64,000 nucleotides of DNA from Pseudonocardia sp. C8 (GCF_014267175.1 NZ_JACMTR010000002.1:1624001-1688000); one strand, 5' to 3'; shown: positions 16,929-24,922, counted from the stretch's first letter. Translations and numbers: made by a program. The notes: a model not told the origin generated them from the letters alone.

Positions 16929-18649
16929 CCCCCGCCGACACCGTCGCGGACGCGCTGCGTGCCCCCACCGCCGACGCCGTGCGGCAGCGGGTGCTCGCCC
17001 AGCTGGTCGCGTCGCTGGTCGCCGAGGACGCGCTGAAGGCCGAACGGGACGGCACGTCGTACACGGTGCGCGGCACCGCGACCTACACGTTCACCGCCCG
17101 CGAGCACGGGTTCGGCCGGGTCCGCGTGCACGGGCCGGTGTACCGGGACGGCGAGCCGGCCCGCTCCCCGACCCGGTTCCTCGAGGAGGCCGGCGACCTG
17201 CTCGACGCCGACCCCGACCGGCTCCCCGGGTTCGCCCGGGAGCTGGAGGAGACCGTGCTCAAGGACGCGCTCGCCCAGCACGCCCGCCCGGCCGGCCCGA
17301 TCGACCCCGGCGCCGGGCACGACGCGCTGGAGGCGCTGGCCGGCGACGGGCACCGCTACCACCCGGCGTACAAGTCCCGGCTCGGGTTCGACGTCGACGA
17401 CCAGCTCGCCTTCGGGCCCGAGTTCGCCCCCACCGTGCACCCGGTGTGGCTGGCCGTGGACGCCGCGCTCGCCTCGGTCACCCCGTCCGCGACGGCGCCG
17501 GTCGGCAGCGACCCGGAGGCGCTGTGGTCGGCGCAGCTCGCGGGCACGGGCCTGGTCCCGCCACCCGGCACGGTGCCGGTCCCGGTGCATCCCTGGCAGT
17601 GGCGGACGGTGATCGCCCGCGCGTTCGCCCCGGAGCTCGCCTCCGGCGCGATCCGGGTGCTCGGCGTCGACCCGCACGGCTACCGGCCGCAGGCCTCGAT
17701 CCGCACGCTGGCCTGCGTGGACGCGCCGTCGCTGCCGTCGCCGAAGCTGTCGTTGTCGATCACCAACACGTCCACGGCGCGGGGGCTCGCGCCGTACACG
17801 GTGCGCAACGCCGCCCCCATCTCGGACTGGCTGGCCGGCCTGGTCGCCGGCGACCCGGTGCTGCGCGCCGCGCGGCCGATCGTGCTGCGCGAGGTCCTCG
17901 GCATCTCGGTGGGCGAGGGGGCGGGCCCGCTGGACCGCGAACGCGAGGGCGCGCTCTCGGTGATCTGGCGGGAGAGCCTGCACACCCACCTGGACCCCGA
18001 TGAGCGGGCCGTGCCGTTCCCCGGGCTCGCGGCCCGCTCCCCGGAGGGCGTGCCGCTGATCGACCCGTGGATCCGGGCCCGCGGCGCCCGGGCCTGGGCC
18101 CGCGAGCTGGCCGAGGTGGCGGTCGTGCCGCTGGTGCACCTGCTGGTGCGGCACGGCGTCGCCCTGGAGTCGCACGCGCAGAACATGCTGCTCGTGCACG
18201 ACGGCGGCCGGCCCACCCGGGTCGCGCTCAAGGACTTCCACGACGGCGTGCGCTTCAGCCGGGCCGACCTCGCCGACCCGGCGGCCTGCCCGCCGCTGGA
18301 GGCACCGCCCGCCCACCACGGCAACGCGAACTCGTTCCTCGAGACCGACGACCTCGAGGCGGTGACCGGCTTCCTGCTGGACGCGCTGTGCTTCGTCAAC
18401 CTCACCGACGTCGCGCACCTGCTGGAGACGGAGTACGGCCTCGCCGAGGCCGCGTTCTGGGCGGAGGTGGTCGGCGCGGTCCGGGCGCATGCCGCGCGGG
18501 TCGGCGAGTTCGCCGCCCGGTTGGACCGCTTCGACGTGTTCGCCCCGACCCTGGAGGTGGAGAAGCTGACCGCACGACGGCTGCACCCGGACACCGAGGT
18601 ACGGGTCCGGCGGGTGCCCAACGAGTGGGCGGTGACCGGTGCTGCGTGA
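16925..18649 (+). CDS. sbnF: IucA/IucC-type NIS synthetase, SbnF-like
   Basis: 574 residues with GHRYHPAYKSRLGF, PVPVHPWQWRTV, PQASIRTLACVD, KLSLSITNTSTARGL, VALESHAQNMLLVHD and LKDFHDGVRF, a full NIS synthetase motif set distinct from the SbnE-like paralogue. The KLSLSITNTSTARG segment is the form seen in type B/C synthetases that accept larger substrates. In the staphyloferrin B route SbnF adds a second L-2,3-diaminopropionate to the decarboxylated intermediate. ATG 16925 overlaps the sbnE stop (ATGA). Exact acceptor here is inferred from synteny. Confidence 0.85.
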   Translation: MTPADTVADALRAPTADAVRQRVLAQLVASLVAEDALKAERDGTSYTVRGTATYTFTAREHGFGRVRVHGPVYRDGEPARSPTRFLEEAGDLLDADPDRLPGFARELEETVLKDALAQHARPAGPIDPGAGHDALEALAGDGHRYHPAYKSRLGFDVDDQLAFGPEFAPTVHPVWLAVDAALASVTPSATAPVGSDPEALWSAQLAGTGLVPPPGTVPVPVHPWQWRTVIARAFAPELASGAIRVLGVDPHGYRPQASIRTLACVDAPSLPSPKLSLSITNTSTARGLAPYTVRNAAPISDWLAGLVAGDPVLRAARPIVLREVLGISVGEGAGPLDREREGALSVIWRESLHTHLDPDERAVPFPGLAARSPEGVPLIDPWIRARGARAWARELAEVAVVPLVHLLVRHGVALESHAQNMLLVHDGGRPTRVALKDFHDGVRFSRADLADPAACPPLEAPPAHHGNANSFLETDDLEAVTGFLLDALCFVNLTDVAHLLETEYGLAEAAFWAEVVGAVRAHAARVGEFAARLDRFDVFAPTLEVEKLTARRLHPDTEVRVRRVPNEWAVTGAA

Positions 18650-19424
18650 ACGCCTGGGCGCGGGTGACGAGGTCTACGGCCTGTTCGTGGCCCTGCCGTC
18701 GCCGTCGCTGGTGGAGATGGTCGGCGCGGCAGGCTTCGACTTCGCGATCCTCGACGCCGAGCACGCCCTGGTCGACCCGCAGACGTTGCAGCACATGATC
18801 CGCGCCGCGGAGGCGTTCGGGATCGCGCCGCTGGTCCGGGTGCCCGAGCGGGACCCCGGGATGGTCCTGCGGGTCCTCGACGCCGGCGCGCACGGCGTCG
18901 TCGTCCCGCACGTCCGCGATCCGCAGGACGTCCGGGACGCCGTCCACGCGGCCCGCTACGCCCCGGCGGGCATGCGGTCGCTGAACGGCGGCCGCACCGC
19001 CGGCTACGGCCGGGTCGACCTGCGCGAGCACGTGGCCGCGTCGAACGCGCGGACGCTGGTCGTGCCGATGATCGAGGACGCGGAGGCGCTGGACCGGATC
19101 GACGAGATCGTCCGGGTCCCCGGCGTGGACATGGTGCTCGAAGGTGCCGCCGACCTCTCGCAGTCGCTGGGCGTGACCTGGCAGACCCGGCATCCGGACG
19201 TGGTGGCCGCGGTACGCGAGGTGGCCGCGGCCTGCGAGCGGGCAGGCGTGCCGTTCTGCGCGATCCCGCGGGTGCCCGAGGACCACGCGGCCTGGCGGGC
19301 GGCCGGGGTCCGCGCGTTCGTCCTCGGCGAGGAGCGGGGCATCGCGGCCCGGGCACTGCGCGCGCACCTGGCCGCGCACCGGGACACCGCAGCCGACGAC
19401 GTGGTGGAGGCCGGCCGTGCGTGA
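18639..19424 (+). CDS. sbnG: SbnG-like citrate synthase (HpcH/HpaI aldolase fold)
   Basis: 261 residues of the class II metal-dependent aldolase family. FDFAILDAEHALVD (catalytic/base region), DAGAHGVVVPHV, SLNGGRTAGYG and VLEGAADLSQSLG (metal ligands) followed by TWQTRHP match staphylococcal SbnG closely. SbnG makes citrate from oxaloacetate and acetyl-CoA, freeing siderophore synthesis from the TCA cycle under iron starvation. GTG 18639 lies inside the end of sbnF (11-nt overlap). A generic HpcH aldolase is the alternative, but the EGAADLSQS and NGGR signatures plus context make SbnG likely. Confidence 0.9.
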   Translation: MLRERLGAGDEVYGLFVALPSPSLVEMVGAAGFDFAILDAEHALVDPQTLQHMIRAAEAFGIAPLVRVPERDPGMVLRVLDAGAHGVVVPHVRDPQDVRDAVHAARYAPAGMRSLNGGRTAGYGRVDLREHVAASNARTLVVPMIEDAEALDRIDEIVRVPGVDMVLEGAADLSQSLGVTWQTRHPDVVAAVREVAAACERAGVPFCAIPRVPEDHAAWRAAGVRAFVLGEERGIAARALRAHLAAHRDTAADDVVEAGRA

Positions 19425-20598
19425 CCTGACTCCCGTCGTGCAGGAGCGGGCCGGTGCGGGCGAGCCGGTCTGCTTCTACGCCTACGACCTCGCCGCCCTG
19501 CGCGCCCACGTCCGCGGGGTGGTCGGTGCGCTGCCGGACCGGTGCCGGATGTTCTACGCGGTCAAGGCCAACACCGGCGGGCCGCTGCTGGAGGCGCTCG
19601 CGGGCGAGGTCGCCGGGTACGAGGTGGCCTCCGGCGGTGAGCTCGCCAAGGTGCGTGCCGCCGCCCCGGACGCGGACGTGCTCATGGGCGGGCCGGTGCC
19701 GACGCCGTCCGAGATCCGGGCGGGCCTGGACGCCGGCGTGCGGCGCTTCCACGTCGAGAGCCTGCTCGGTCTGCACCGGATCTCCCGGGTGGCGACCGAG
19801 GCCGGGGTGACGGCCGCGGTGCTGCTCCGGGTGAACCTGGCCGGGCCGTTCCCGGCGGCGACCCTGGCGATGGCCGGGCGGCCCACCCAGTTCGGGATCG
19901 ACGAGTCCGACCTGCCCGCCGCCGTGCAGGCCGCGACGACCCTGCCCGGCGTGCGGCTGGACGGCTTCCACCTGCACTCGCTGTCGAACAACCTCTCCGC
20001 CGAGACGCACCTGCAGATGCTGGAGCTCTACCGGGACACCGTCGCGGGCTGGGAACACCGGTTCGGGCTGCGGTGCCGGGTCGTGAACGTGGGCGGCGGA
20101 ATCGGCGTCGACTACGGCGACCTGGAGCGGACCTTCGACTGGGCGGCGTTCACCGACGGCCTGCACGACTGGGTGGACACGCTGCCCGGGCACTGGGAGG
20201 AGATCGACTTCGAGTGCGGGCGGTTCCTGGTCGCCGGCTGCGCCGGGTACGCCGTCGAGGTGCTCGACGTCAAGCACACCCACGGCCAGGCGTACGCCCT
20301 GGTCCGCGGCGGTACCCACCAGTTCCGGCTGCCGTCGTCGTGGCAGCACAGCCACCCGTTCGACGTGGTGCCGGTCGAGCGCTGGGACCCCGGGCTGCCC
20401 CGCCCGGAGCTGGTCGAGGAGAAGGTCACGGTGTGCGGGGAGCTGTGCACCCCGAAGGACGTGCTCGCCGTCGAGCACGTCACCCGGCTCCGGCCGGGCG
20501 ACGTGCTCGTGTTCCGGGCCGCGGGGGCGTACGGCTGGGAGATCTCGCACCACGACTTCCTCAGCCATCCGCACCCGGAGCAGCTGTGGCTGTCCTGA
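19417..20598 (+). CDS. sbnH: SbnH-like PLP-dependent citryl-diaminopropionate decarboxylase
   Basis: 393 residues of the alanine-racemase-fold (ODC/LysA) decarboxylases. The PLP lysine is in MFYAVKANTGG, the phosphate loop is NVGGGIGVDYG and the active-site segment is CGELCTPKDV, with ECGRFLVAG before it. In Staphylococcus SbnH decarboxylates the citryl-diaminopropionate intermediate, giving the ethylenediamine piece of staphyloferrin B. GTG 19417 overlaps the sbnG stop by 8 nt. It ends the operon, with only 3 nt between its stop and the stop of the convergent sbnB. Confidence 0.9.
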   Translation: MRDLTPVVQERAGAGEPVCFYAYDLAALRAHVRGVVGALPDRCRMFYAVKANTGGPLLEALAGEVAGYEVASGGELAKVRAAAPDADVLMGGPVPTPSEIRAGLDAGVRRFHVESLLGLHRISRVATEAGVTAAVLLRVNLAGPFPAATLAMAGRPTQFGIDESDLPAAVQAATTLPGVRLDGFHLHSLSNNLSAETHLQMLELYRDTVAGWEHRFGLRCRVVNVGGGIGVDYGDLERTFDWAAFTDGLHDWVDTLPGHWEEIDFECGRFLVAGCAGYAVEVLDVKHTHGQAYALVRGGTHQFRLPSSWQHSHPFDVVPVERWDPGLPRPELVEEKVTVCGELCTPKDVLAVEHVTRLRPGDVLVFRAAGAYGWEISHHDFLSHPHPEQLWLS

Positions 20599-20601
20599 GG
20601 G

Positions 20602-21660
20602 TTACAGCCGGACGAGGGTCCCGATGTCCTCGCGTTCGGCGACGTCCCGGACCGCCCCGGCCAGTGCCACGTCCAGCACGCCCATCCCGAACGGGTTGCT
20701 GAGCACGATGTCGGTGCTCGAGGCCCGGCCGGGGTGCGTGCCGGCGAGGATGCCGGCCAGGCTGGCGTCCACCCGGCGGCCCTTCTCGGGGGTGCCGTCC
20801 ACGTGCTGACCCTCGGGTCCGGTGACCTCGCCCGACCGGTAGAGGCGCCCGAGGATCCGCCGGTCGTCGGCGGCGATCAGGTCCCAGTCGTCGACCACGA
20901 GCAGGTCGGCGCGCTCGATCACCTCGGGCAGCACGTCGTCCAGCGACACGTGCGCCACCAGCGCCCCGGGGGCGAGCCAGTCGTGGGCGATGTAGCCGGT
21001 GGTGGTCGTCGTCGTGCACACCACGAGGCCGGCACCGTCCACCGTGGAGCGCGGGTCGGTGCTGGGGTGCACGGTCAGCCCGCTCGCCGGGCCGGCCCAC
21101 TCGTCGGCCAGCGCCCGGGCGCGGTCCGGGTCCAGGTCGTACACCGTGACCTCGGCGCCCGGCAGCTCCGCGGCGAGCAGCCGCAGGTGCGCGGCGGCCA
21201 GCGCGCCGCAGCCGAGCACGCCGATCCGGCGGACGCCCGGCGCGGCCAGCTCCCGGACGGACAGCACCGTGTAGGCGGCGGTGCGGGTGGCGGACAGCCA
21301 GGCCGCCTCCATCATCGCCGTGGGCCGGGCGGTGTCCGGGTCGAACAGGAACGTCAGGCCCTGGGCGCGGGGCAGCCCGCGTCCGGGGTTCTCCAGGCTC
21401 GAGTTGATCATCTTCAGGCCGATGGCGGGCCGCTCGCCCCAGACGGCCCCGGGCAGCGCGAGGCTGCGCGCGAACGCGCCGCCCTCGGTGTGCCAGGGCA
21501 GGTAGGCCTCGTCGGGCAGCGTGGTCGCGCCCTCGGCGTGGTGGATCAGGGTCTCGCGGACAACCGCAACCGGATCGAGGTCGGCTGCGGCACGGAGGAC
21601 GTCCGCATGACCCAGGATGCGCAGGGGAGGTTCGTCGACGGTCACGCCATGATCGTGCAC
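20602..21660 (-). CDS. sbnB: SbnB-like ACEGA dehydrogenase (ornithine cyclodeaminase fold)
   Basis: 352 residues of the ornithine cyclodeaminase / mu-crystallin family. It has the NAD-binding GVLGCGALAAAHLRLL, the KMINSSLENPGRGLPRAQG substrate region, EAAWLSATRTAAYT, and VLSNPFGMGVLDVAL at the end. SbnB oxidises ACEGA from SbnA to L-2,3-diaminopropionate plus alpha-ketoglutarate, both siderophore building blocks. In Staphylococcus the gene lies between sbnA and sbnC; here it is on the opposite strand beyond sbnH. GTG 21660 is used, with no strong ribosome site; GTG 21645 is possible. An iron box lies 13 bp upstream. Confidence 0.9.
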   Translation of the reverse strand: MHDHGVTVDEPPLRILGHADVLRAAADLDPVAVVRETLIHHAEGATTLPDEAYLPWHTEGGAFARSLALPGAVWGERPAIGLKMINSSLENPGRGLPRAQGLTFLFDPDTARPTAMMEAAWLSATRTAAYTVLSVRELAAPGVRRIGVLGCGALAAAHLRLLAAELPGAEVTVYDLDPDRARALADEWAGPASGLTVHPSTDPRSTVDGAGLVVCTTTTTTGYIAHDWLAPGALVAHVSLDDVLPEVIERADLLVVDDWDLIAADDRRILGRLYRSGEVTGPEGQHVDGTPEKGRRVDASLAGILAGTHPGRASSTDIVLSNPFGMGVLDVALAGAVRDVAEREDIGTLVRL

Positions 21661-21672
21661 GGTGACTCTAGA

Positions 21673-21691
21673 TATGGGAAGGCTGCCCTAA
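21673..21691. promoter_or_regulatory. Candidate DtxR/IdeR iron box, sbnB side
   Basis: TATGGGAAGGCTGCCCTAA matches the IdeR consensus at about 13 of 19 positions. It sits 13 bp from the sbnB start in the divergent region with the binding-protein gene. Confidence 0.6.
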
Positions 21692-21762
21692 CATTCGTGG
21701 TGTGGGTCGCAACACCGTGTCAAGATCCTAACGGGTATGGCGGAGGCCTCCTTTCGTCATGT

Positions 21763-21781
21763 ATTGGTTAGCCTTCGCTTA
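21763..21781. promoter_or_regulatory. Candidate DtxR/IdeR iron box, binding-protein side
   Basis: ATTGGTTAGCCTTCGCTTA matches the consensus at about 13 positions and on the other strand reads GATAAGCGAAGGCTAACCAA, very like the boxes at 4055 and 7840. It is 24 bp upstream of the lipoprotein start. Confidence 0.6.
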
Positions 21782-21804
21782 TCCGCGCACGTCAGGAGTT
21801 GTCA

Positions 21805-22731
21805 GTGTCACATGCCGGGCGGCTACTCGCCGCGATCATCGCCGTACTGGGCCTCGTCCTTGCGGGCTGTGGGGGAGCCGGCGGGGGCGCCGAGGGGCCG
21901 AAGCACAGCGTGCAGCACGCCATGGGCGCCTCCGACGTCCCGGTGAACCCGCAGCGGGTCGTCGTCCTCGACACCGGTGAGCTCGACTCGGTGCTCGCGC
22001 TGGGCGTCAAGCCGGTCGGCGCCGTGCGCGCCGACGAGGTCACGGGCCCCCAGTCCTACCTCGGCCAGAAGGCCCAGGGGATCCAGGAGGTCGGCACCAT
22101 CGAGGCCCCGAACCTCGAGGCCATCGCCGCGCTGAAGCCCGACCTGATCCTGTCGAACAGCGTGCGGCACAAGGACATCTACCCGCAGCTGAGCGAGATC
22201 GCCCCCACCGTCTTCGCCGCATCGGTCGGGAAGTCCTGGAAGGAGAACTTCCGGCTGGCAGGCACGGCGCTGGGCAAGTCCGACCAGGCCGAGAAGATCC
22301 TCGCCGACTACCAGAACAAGGCCAAGCAGGTCGGCACCGCGTTCGGCAACCCGGCGCAGGTCGAGGTGAGCATGGTGCGGTTCATGGCCAACGGCGTCCG
22401 CGTCTACGGCCAGGGCTCGTTCATCGGGACGATCCTCGCCGACGCCGGCTTCGCCCGCCCGCAGATCGCGCGCACCGACAAGACCTTCGTCCAGGTCGGA
22501 CCGGAGCAGATCACGCAGGCCGACGGGGACCTGCTGTTCTACGCCGGCTACGGCAAGGACGGCATGGACCAGCAGGCCAAGCTTGCCGCCGGCCCGCTGT
22601 GGCAGCGGCTCGGTGCGGTCACCCGCGGCGCCGCGCACCCGGTGAGCGACGACCTCTGGTACCTCGGGATCGGGCCGCTCGCGGCGAACCAGGTCCTCGA
22701 CGAGCTCCCGCGGTACGCCCCGCGCGCCTGA
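21805..22731 (+). CDS. Siderophore-binding lipoprotein (FecB/SirA-type, PF01497)
   Basis: 308 residues with a lipoprotein signal (AAIIAVLGLVLAGC, acylated cysteine in LAGC) and a periplasmic-binding fold of class III: PQRVVVLDTGELDSVLALGVKPVGA, EAPNLEAIAALKPDLILSN and ADGDLLFYAG. Such proteins capture Fe-siderophore complexes for an ABC importer. GTG 21805 is chosen because AGGAG lies 6 nt upstream; TTG 21799 abuts that site. Divergent from sbnB with its own iron box, so it probably binds the product of this cluster. No cognate FecCD permease is present in the window; it must be supplied elsewhere. Confidence 0.9.
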   Translation: MSHAGRLLAAIIAVLGLVLAGCGGAGGGAEGPKHSVQHAMGASDVPVNPQRVVVLDTGELDSVLALGVKPVGAVRADEVTGPQSYLGQKAQGIQEVGTIEAPNLEAIAALKPDLILSNSVRHKDIYPQLSEIAPTVFAASVGKSWKENFRLAGTALGKSDQAEKILADYQNKAKQVGTAFGNPAQVEVSMVRFMANGVRVYGQGSFIGTILADAGFARPQIARTDKTFVQVGPEQITQADGDLLFYAGYGKDGMDQQAKLAAGPLWQRLGAVTRGAAHPVSDDLWYLGIGPLAANQVLDELPRYAPRA

Positions 22732-22748
22732 GCTCCGCCACGACCCCC

Positions 22749-22791
22749 GGGCCCGGGTGCCCGCCGATCGACGACGGCGGCGCCCGGGCCC
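22749..22791. terminator. GC-rich hairpin downstream of the siderophore-binding gene
   Basis: GGGCCCGGGTGCC (22749-22761) pairs with GGCGCCCGGGCCC (22779-22791), 13 bp with one G-T wobble and a 17-nt loop, 18 bp after the stop codon. It lacks a long T-run, as is usual for actinobacterial terminators. Confidence 0.6.
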
Positions 22792-22810
22792 GCGTCGTTC
22801 CTGCCGGGTG

Positions 22811-23320
22811 TCGATCAGCACGGTCCAGCGCTGGTCGGGCCCGGAAGGCGCGTGTCGACCGCGGCGGGGCGACCGCGGCGGGTTGTCGATCAGCGCGTTG
22901 TCGCCGCGGTGGGGCGGGAGCGTGTGCCTCGGTCGGGTGCCTCGTGTTGATCAGCGCTCTTTCGCCCTGGTCGGGGCGGCAATGTGCGTGTCGGTCGACG
23001 GAACCGGGTCGATCAGCACGTTGTCGCCCTAGTGACGGCTGGATCGTGAGGCTCGACCAGGCGTCGGTGGTCGATCAGCGCGTTCTCGCCCTTGGCCGGG
23101 CGACAACGTGAGTGTCGCCGGCAGGCGCCCGGCCGATCAGCGCGTTCTCGCCCTCGCCGGGGCGGCAACGTGCGTGTCGACCGAAGGGAACGGGTCGATC
23201 AGCGCGGTTCCTCCCTGGCGAGGGCGGGATCGTGCAGGTCGGTCGGCACGTGCTGGATGTCGACCAGCGCGCTGGGGTCCTGGCCAGGGCAGGAGCGTGC
23301 GCGCCGATCTACGGGTGGCA
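22811..23320. repeat. Tandem array of ~62-bp units, each an imperfect palindrome
   Basis: Eight units begin at 22811, 22886, 22947, 23009, 23071, 23133, 23195 and 23260; five successive intervals are 61-62 bp. Left arm consensus is CGATCAGCGCGTTNTCGCCC and right arm consensus GGGCGGCAACGTGCGTGTCG, nearly complementary, so each unit can form a stem-loop. About 15 bp between units is variable. The outer copies are the most degraded. It is not CRISPR-like: the repeats are too divergent and the variable parts too short. Confidence 0.8.
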
Positions 23321-23570
23321 CCGGCGTTGCGGCGCTCGTGATCGGCGCTGCCGGTCGGGGCGACGCCACCGCCGGGCGGGGCAGCCCGGCGCCGCCCGCC
23401 GGGATCCCGCCGGCCACGCGCCGCCGGACCGGGTCCCGGCCCGGCAGCTCGTGTGCGGCGGTGTCGAGGGGACCGCCTTTGGCGGGAGCAGGCCGAGACC
23501 GACCAGCCGGCGGGCGCGAGCAGGAGTCCGGTGCCGGACCGGCCGCGCCGCGCCGCCTGCCCGCCCGCCC

Positions 23571-23626
23571 GGCTGCCCGGCTGCCCGGCTGCCCGGCTGC
23601 CCGGCTGCCCGGCTGCCCGGCCGCCC
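23571..23626. repeat. 8-bp microsatellite (GGCTGCCC)n
   Basis: Six perfect tandem copies of GGCTGCCC (23571-23618) followed by one GGCCGCCC copy, preceded by CGCCCGCCC. It lies in the gene-free stretch just before the 3' end of the small gene at 23653. Confidence 0.85.
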
Positions 23627-23652
23627 GCGAGGGTTTCGCCCCGGGCGGTCGA

Positions 23653-23892
23653 TCAGGAGCGCCGCCCGGTGTCCTCCGACGGTGACAGCTTCACGAGCAG
23701 GTCGTGGCAGGTCGCCGCCCGCCGGGAGTCCTCCTCCATGACCTGCTCGAAGAACGCCGCGACGTCGTCGTGGCCCGCGTTGCGGGCGTCGCGGACGTAC
23801 TGGCCGTAGTCGTGCCCGCCCTTGAGCGCGTGGTACTGGACCGAGACCAGGTCGTACACCACGTCGCTGAATCCGGTCTCACCGGTTGCCAT
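23653..23892 (-). CDS. Small ferritin-like helical protein (unknown function)
   Basis: 79 residues, predicted nearly all helical, with VVYDLVSVQYHALKGG, HDYGQYVRDARNAGHDDVAAFFEQVMEEDSRRAATCHDLL. The spacing of His, Tyr, Asp and Glu in two helices resembles half of a ferritin-like or rubrerythrin four-helix bundle, so a dimer could bind metal; this is inference. I do not recognise a named family. It is first in line after a small gap in a minus-strand row with DUF2267 and hemerythrin genes, suggesting an envelope or oxidative stress set. Confidence 0.7.
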   Translation of the reverse strand: MATGETGFSDVVYDLVSVQYHALKGGHDYGQYVRDARNAGHDDVAAFFEQVMEEDSRRAATCHDLLVKLSPSEDTGRRS

Positions 23893-23926
23893 CGATCTCC
23901 TCCTTCGGTGTGGTCGTGATGTGCGG

Positions 23927-24319
23927 TCAGCTCAGTTCCGCGCGGCCGAACAGGGCCGCGTAACCGGATGGGAGCTGGGTCAGGATGTGGTTCAGCTGCC
24001 CGCCGGTGACGGTCTCGGCGATCGTCGCCAGCACCGCTTCGGTGTGGGTGCGTGCCGCGGTCTCGTCGGTTCCGATCTGGTCGGCGACGCGCTGCACGAA
24101 CTCGCTCACCCCGAAGTCGCCGTCCGCGGTCCGGTCGTCGCGGCCGCGCAGCTCCTCGTCCAGCGGCTGCGGTACCTGCGAGGCGAGGTCGCGGGCCTCG
24201 TTCCCGGTCAGCCGCGTGGACAGCACACGCAGGACGGCCCGGGTGGCCACCTCGGCTTCGGCCGGGTTCGCGTAGTTACCGCGCCGCTGGACCCCGGCCA
24301 GGAATTCGTGGGCTTTCAT
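23927..24319 (-). CDS. DUF2267 family protein
   Basis: 130 residues, all helical: an opening FLAGVQRRGNYANPAEAEVATRAVLRVLSTRLTGNEARDLASQVP, then a second half GDFGVSEFVQRVADQIGTDETAARTHTEAVLATIAETVTGGQLNHILTQLP. The repeated layout of two similar halves and the 'L..LP..' ends are diagnostic of DUF2267, a widespread small stress-associated protein of unknown reaction. It is encoded on the same strand 42 bp from the hemerythrin gene. Start ATG 24319 is the only good one. Confidence 0.85.
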   Translation of the reverse strand: MKAHEFLAGVQRRGNYANPAEAEVATRAVLRVLSTRLTGNEARDLASQVPQPLDEELRGRDDRTADGDFGVSEFVQRVADQIGTDETAARTHTEAVLATIAETVTGGQLNHILTQLPSGYAALFGRAELS

Positions 24320-24361
24320 CGGTGTCCTTGCATCTTCTCGGGTGTCGGTACCGGTTTCCGT

Positions 24362-24922
24362 CTAGTTGCTGCGCCCGGTGAGCCGGTCCCGGAGCCGGTC
24401 GACGAGACCGACGCCCGGACCGGCCAGCTTGTGGAACAGCTCGGCGTTGGGCGCGTCCGGGTGCGGCCGGGTCGGTGCCGCCGTCTTCGCCTTCGCGACC
24501 TTCTCCCGGAGCTCGACCAGCACGTTCTGCGGCAGCCGGGCACGAAGCTGCGGGAACTGCTCGCTCTCCTCCTCCGCCGCGTGGTGGCGCAGCGCGTTGG
24601 TCATCTCGGCGACCAGCGTGTCGAACCGCTCGTCGGACGGGTCGGCGGACTCGAGGCGCTTCATGATGCGCTCGAGCTCCTGGTGCTCCTCGGCATCGTG
24701 CCGGACGGTGCCCTGCCCGTCGTCGAGGTTGTCCTTCATGGCCGGGTAGACGTACATCTCCTCGGCCACCGAGTGCCGGACGACCTCGGCGATCACGGTG
24801 TCGGCCATGTCCCGGCGCTCGGACGGGCTGTCGGACCGGGAGATGCGATCGAGCAGGTCCAGCGCCTCCCGGTGGTCGGTGGTGAGCTCGTCGACGACGT
24901 CGACGGCGTGGGTGTGGGCCAT
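24362..24922 (-). CDS. Hemerythrin HHE domain protein
   Basis: 186 residues. Iron-ligand pattern for a hemerythrin bundle is visible: DHREALDLLD (H..E/D), VVRHSVAEEMYVYP (H...E), HDAEEHQELERIM (H...E/H) and LRHHAAEEESEQFP (H...E). The C-terminal 50 residues are a basic Pro/Ala tail ending in VGLVDRLRDRLTGR. Actinobacterial proteins of this type bind a di-iron centre and are linked to oxygen or nitric-oxide stress. Start ATG 24922; CACTCC after it on the plus strand gives GGAGTG as the ribosome site. Confidence 0.9.
   Translation of the reverse strand: MAHTHAVDVVDELTTDHREALDLLDRISRSDSPSERRDMADTVIAEVVRHSVAEEMYVYPAMKDNLDDGQGTVRHDAEEHQELERIMKRLESADPSDERFDTLVAEMTNALRHHAAEEESEQFPQLRARLPQNVLVELREKVAKAKTAAPTRPHPDAPNAELFHKLAGPGVGLVDRLRDRLTGRSN

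Larger units (their letters stand above)
22732..23652. other. 921-bp gene-free stretch
   Basis: I see no convincing gene. The stretch contains a terminator-like hairpin, a tandem array of 62-bp hairpin units and an 8-bp microsatellite. The open frames across it differ in all readings, lack ribosome sites and show only repeat-derived composition. Confidence 0.6.

Noticed and set aside
22811..23320. CRISPR array in the 62-bp repeats
   Set aside because: Repeats diverge from unit to unit, spacers are only ~15 bp, and no cas gene is near.
22599..23741. Several plus-strand frames across the hairpin array
   Set aside because: They read the repeat in different frames, give periodic low-complexity peptides and have no supporting start signal.
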